A stretch of DNA of 64,000 nt from Crocodylus rhombifer (Eukaryota > Chordata > Crocodylia > Crocodylidae). The position numbers were made by a program, and so were the translations under genes. This document shows positions 59,833 to 64,000 of the stretch, in pieces (position 1 is the stretch's first letter; each line of letters begins with the position of its first letter). The stretch covers positions 760,928 through 824,927 of the forward strand of contig JAVSML010021630.1 of the NCBI GenBank assembly GCA_038503035.1. Reading direction: 5' to 3'. The notes beneath the pieces are model-generated. The model was not told where the DNA came from, did no database searches, and saw nothing but the letters and a program-made list of their open reading frames with translations.

Positions 59833-62099
59833 TAGGCTAGGGCTGTGCAAAAGTTCGCTGGGTTTTGTTTTGAGGCTGTTTCAACTTGTTCTGAGCTCGA
59901 AACAGTGAAATCGAAATGAAACAAAAGGCTTTGAAACAGCCTTGAAATGAAATGAGGGAACTCGAAATGTTTCTAAAGTTTCTAAATGGTTTAAATTTTG
60001 AAGCTGGACTTGCATGCAGGGAAACAGAAAGTAAGGAGAGGGAGGGGGAAGAGTGGGGAGGACTACTCTGATATTGACTGTGTAGCTGGCCAGTGACTGT
60101 GATCCTTCCCTGAGGTCCCTTCCAATCCCAGTCCTCTGGGGGAGGGGCAGAAAAACAGCTGTGCCTTAACACATGCATACAGTCACACGTCACGAGTTTT
60201 GCTTGTCAGCAGCTTGAGGTGCAGTTTTTCAGAAATCCCTGCACCTATCTCCTTGAAACCTGGCAGGCTTTGTGCCCTGAGCAGGGGCTACCATGCCTGC
60301 TGTTTTCACCCCACTGCACCTTAACACACACATGTGGCATGAATTTTGCTTGTCAGCAGCTTCCCGGAAACCTCTGCACTTATCTCCTTGAAACTTAGCA
60401 GGCTTCATGCCCTCAGAAGGGGCTACCATCCCTGCCAGATCTGCCAAGAAGTGACAAAGCTATAGGCAGTGTAACCCGGGTGGCGGCCCAATAGTTGCCA
60501 CCTCTGCCCAAATATCAGGGATGGTGTGGTGAGAGTGGGGTAGGGCTTCCGGCCAGCACCAATTTACATTTCAGCTGGCCTCTCTCCCCACAGGGCAGCC
60601 CGGGGTCCCAAGAAGGTCTAACATTTAACTGATTTAACTAGTTACACTTTATTTACAAAACAAGAATAATAGGAAAGGTTATTTACAAGTGAACTTCAAA
60701 GGCAAAACAAACCAGAATGCATTAGTCAACCCTTGACTCAAGAAACACAGGTCGGGTAACTGGCAGCTTTCAGCCACTGCTGAGATGCTACAGCAAGGAA
60801 GCAGGGTGCTTGCTTCCAGCAGTCCCAACGGGCTTCCCAATAAGCAACAGACTGCCACAGTGTAAGATTTTCTGGTCTGTAGCAATCAAATTGGATCAAA
60901 TCCCAACCCCCCAAAGAGGCTGAAGGGTGACCCTCTGTGGCAACCAGAAAGGCAAGTGATAGAATAGGCTCCTGCAGCAATCAACATGACCCAAGCACAA
61001 AGCTCAGGGACTCCATCCGATGACAATCAGCTGCAGAATAAGGAACAGGACTGAGTCCCTTCTGGGACAGTCAGTGGCAGAGGGTCAGCAACACAGGCAG
61101 CTCCCAGGGGTTGCTGCTCTACACCCCTGCTCCAGATGACTGGCTGGGTGCCCCACACACCTCGCTGCTCGCCAGTCCTGCTCACTGCCAGCCTGCGCCC
61201 TCAGTTCCTGCGGACCCTCGTCTTGGTGCTCTGACGCTCCTCAGGATCTCAATGCCTTGCCTGCTGCTGTCCCGCTTCCCCGGGAAAGGTGAGGGGTTTC
61301 CTCAAGTCACCAGCCCAGCTCCCTGCTCCGGGTAAGGATGCTGCCTGCACTCCTGGCTGCTGCTTCTTCTCCACAGTGGAGTGGGGGGCCAACTGCCACC
61401 CCAGCCTCCGGGACGCCCAAAACGTCCACCACACTGCGATGGGGCCTTGGGGCACCAACTCTCTGCCCCAAGCCCTGGCTGCAGCTCCCTTTTTGCTGCA
61501 GGCCTGGAGGCACGGCCAACTTCTCCCAGGGCCTTTGAGGCTCTTCAGAGGGGTCTCTCTGCTCTCTCAGTTCACCCCAGCTCTTCTTAGGCCCCCTGCA
61601 TTGTTCCCCGGAGTCACTGTCAGCAGTCCCCACGCCACTTCGGCTGCTGCTTTTATCCCCTCCAGCAGTCCCACCCTGGCTTGCAAACTCGCCAACCAGG
61701 ACTCAAGGGTGGCAGGCCCCCAATCTCAGCCATTGCCCTTCCATGCGAATGGGGGATTGAAAACCCCTTCTTTCTATTGGCTTCTCCTTTTCCAGAGGGC
61801 ATGGCTCCCCTTCTCCACCCTTGGGGTCGCTCAGAGTTCACCGGCACTGTTTCTAAACCAGGGTAAGTATTTCAGGCCAATCTGGTGAGCCTACATTGGC
61901 AGTCTGTTCCAGGCAGTTTCATGCTTCCCCATTATAGCCTACGGGTGAAATGTTGAAACAGCGTTGAAACAGCGAAACAGTTTTGATGAAATGAAACGGA
62001 ACCGCAGTTTTGAAATAAAAAATCTCAAAATGAATCACCCTCCCATTGAAATGTCGAAATGGAAGTCGAAACGAAATGGTGCCGTTTTGCACTGCCCTA
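59833..62099. mobile_element. hAT-like non-autonomous element split by a solo LTR
   Basis: Left TAGGCTAGGGCTGTGCAAAA (with a 5-base doubling of TAGGC) and right TTTTGCACTGCCCTA are inverted. Flanks CTGAACAC (59825-59832) and CTGAACAT (62100-62107) match 7 of 8. Without the nested LTR and its duplication it is about 820 bp. It has many gaaacag/gaaatgaaac repeats. Confidence 0.72.
60470..61911 (-). mobile_element. Solo LTR, 1442 bp, nested in the hAT-like element
   Basis: TGTAACCCGGG...TCTGTTCCA, flanked by a perfect 5-bp duplication GGCAG (60465-60469 and 61912-61916). The related element at 56.5 kb shows the empty site. On the minus strand a TATA-like box (rc of 61651-61657) and an AATAAA (rc of 60648-60653) stand in the right order, so the LTR is read on the minus strand. 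The plus-strand 199-codon frame inside it is not considered a gene. Confidence 0.8.
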
Positions 62100-62107
62100 C
62101 TGAACAT

Positions 62108-64000
62108 GTAATGAAAGCAAAAAGGAAGTTGCTTTGCCTCCTTTTCACTAAAGTGTGTCTGCAAAAGGGACAGTTCTGTAACAAGGAGCCATGAGGTGTC
62201 ACACAAGGCTATGCAGCATTATTCATAGGCTTGGTAGGACCAATAAAGGTGGTTGGGCATTGCAGGTAGCTTCCAGGGTGCAACTATTCATATTCCATTT
62301 TTAAGAGTTACCTTTGCAGGCAGTTTCATAAATTTTTGAAGACTCCTGGCCCGTTTCAGATGTTTTTTTGGAAAGCTGCTCTCGTCATTCCTAGCATTGC
62401 CTTACTGCTGTGGCATGCAAGCATAAAAAGCTGCTCCCTCTCCTGGCAGACACTACTTCTGCATTGGCACAGAGATGCTGTCCCCTGAGTTTTCAAAGCC
62501 ACTGGCTGGCTGTAGGCCACTCACTGCTCCAGAAGACAATGAGCATCAAAATGCGGGGAGAGAGAAAGAATGGTCTGCATGACTGTGGGAGATGGATAAA
62601 TGATGATGAAATCTGGCATTGTGGGAGCACCAAGAACCCCTGCTATGGGATGGGACCCTGTTGTGATAGGTGCTGTACAAACGGATGAGACAATCTGTGC
62701 CTAGAAGCTGACAAATAAGTGGGGAAATGGAAGGCACAGCAAAGTGAGTAGAGGGGTTAGAGCATAAGTATTTGCAGTTTCCCTCCTTGTGTTACCTGTT
62801 AGCTTCCCTACACAAACTTTTTGAACTGATTTTTACCATATATGAAGAGAACAAAAGCATAGTGACTCCTCTAAAACTGTTTGCTTTCATCTGGAAACAA
62901 AATAGCTGTCTGCCGCCCCGAGCTGCAGAGTCCTTGGAGACTTGCAGGTAACAGAAGATGAAGACTTCATTTGCATTGTTAAATAAACAACCCTGAACTT
63001 ACTTAATGGTGGGGATTTGGACAAGGCTGTCAAGAATGACAGCCTGATTCTCATTTACACTCTGGCAGTATACACAGTTCTTAAATTAGGTGTACATGCA
63101 GTTTCCAGCTACTGAAAGGCCCCTTTAAACTAGTGGAGTGATGAAAAGAGGCCTTGACATTAAAGAGAACTGGGTCTTTTAGTTTTCAGTTGGTTGCCAG
63201 GAAGATCTAAAAAGAAAATTGACTGGCAGGCAATAGTAGAGAAATGTAGCAATAGCCCAGAGATTAATACGAGCAAACTTTTTTCCTACAAAGCCAGGTT
63301 ATTTTATACCTAGGGAAACAAAGCCCCACTCTCTCTGTGAGAGTCACACTTCGTAGTTAGGGGTCACAGTGTTACCAAAGTTCACCAGCCTTCTCATCCA
63401 TCCAGTAGTTAAAATCAAACAAATAAGAGAGACTCATAACAAACCAACATATTTGTATAGGTCTGTTGTTGTTCCCTGTTACATTCTCAGTTGGGCTTAT
63501 TATAAACCAGATGATTCAAACCGTTAAGTAGGCTGTTTGTTTCATGGTATGCTTATGATCCTTTTGTTTTGTGGTGTCTTCCCAAGGCCTCTGGTGATGG
63601 TGCACTTTCAGTGGGGATGCACATCTAGTCTTGGCTATCTGACACTTGTGTTTTTGGTGATGTGTCCATTTAAGATGACTATCTTGGTTTCTAGAGAGTG
63701 TCTTTTTTAGACTACAGTGGTGATCTGTGACTCTGCATATACCAGGGCCATATCTGGGATTGCTATGTAGCACTCAGCTAGAGAGGACAGCTTCACATTC
63801 ACTAGAAGTTCCCAACAAATATTTTTGGAAAGACTGAACATACAGCTAAGGTGATACTTCCCTTTTTAGCCTGGAAGGGCCAAAATATCTCATCATGCTG
63901 CACATGGGGCAGAGAGGAAGAAAATGGGGCCAATATGAGACATGACAAGCTGCTGTAGACAGGAGAGGGGCAGATTTGCCTGAGCGGTATTTTACTTTCC
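62108..64000. other. Terminal stretch without recognised gene
   Basis: No coding exon recognised, including no JCHAIN exon on the minus strand. Confidence 0.4.

Noticed and set aside
61289..61888. 199-codon plus-strand frame
   Set aside because: It lies entirely inside a solo LTR that reads on the minus strand, and its composition is low-information.

Overview
This is a vertebrate nuclear window with one recognisable host gene and a large load of transposable elements. The host gene is enamelin (ENAM), plus strand. It is spread over nine coding exons between 4644 and 14531 and encodes about 1092 residues with no frameshift or premature stop. An intact enamelin means a toothed animal. The repeats include CR1 LINEs whose 3' ends read '...tctatgaa', old MIR-like SINEs, many non-autonomous DNA transposons with 8-bp target duplications, and a Ty3/gypsy element. 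Together these suggest a sauropsid, most likely a crocodilian, because birds and turtles are toothless and their enamelin is decayed. The species call is inference.

Layout. 1-4629: upstream flank with no recognised exon, holding a GC-rich block of internal repeats (about 2290-3108) and a CR1 3' end (3681-3784). 4630-14531: ENAM, with repeat relics in its introns. 14532-17740: 3' UTR and flank with simple repeats. 17743-27692: a nest. An old inverted-repeat element was split by a Ty3/gypsy retrotransposon (17815-25367), whose 3' LTR was itself hit by a solo LTR (23954-24580). A second solo LTR (25773-27262) entered the right-hand part of the old element. 27707-30709: two members of one terminal-inverted-repeat family, the second containing a hAT-like insert. 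36500-41500: coding-like minus-strand blocks of unknown origin, one split by a 186-bp hAT-like insert. 42327-45781: a probable hAT-like element with a 5'-truncated CR1 inside. 47-55 kb: foldback hairpins and a second CR1 (52085-53600). 55.5-62.1 kb: GC-rich tandem repeats around a 10-base assembly gap, and further hAT-like elements, one split by a 1.44-kb solo LTR. 62108-64000: nothing recognised.

The most unusual item is the retrotransposon at 17815-25367. Its pol region runs protease, integrase, reverse transcriptase, RNase H, so integrase comes before RT as in Ty1/copia, while every domain looks Ty3/gypsy. That is the order described for the Gmr1-like group. Its Gag carries a capsid segment resembling the SCAN domain, which has been proposed to come from this group. 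The copy is dead: it has stops, frameshifts and altered RT catalytic residues.

The host gene and the repeats show no functional link. Enamelin is a secreted, phosphorylated, glycosylated enamel-matrix protein. In mammals the next gene downstream is JCHAIN; I could not recognise it in the 49 kb downstream here.
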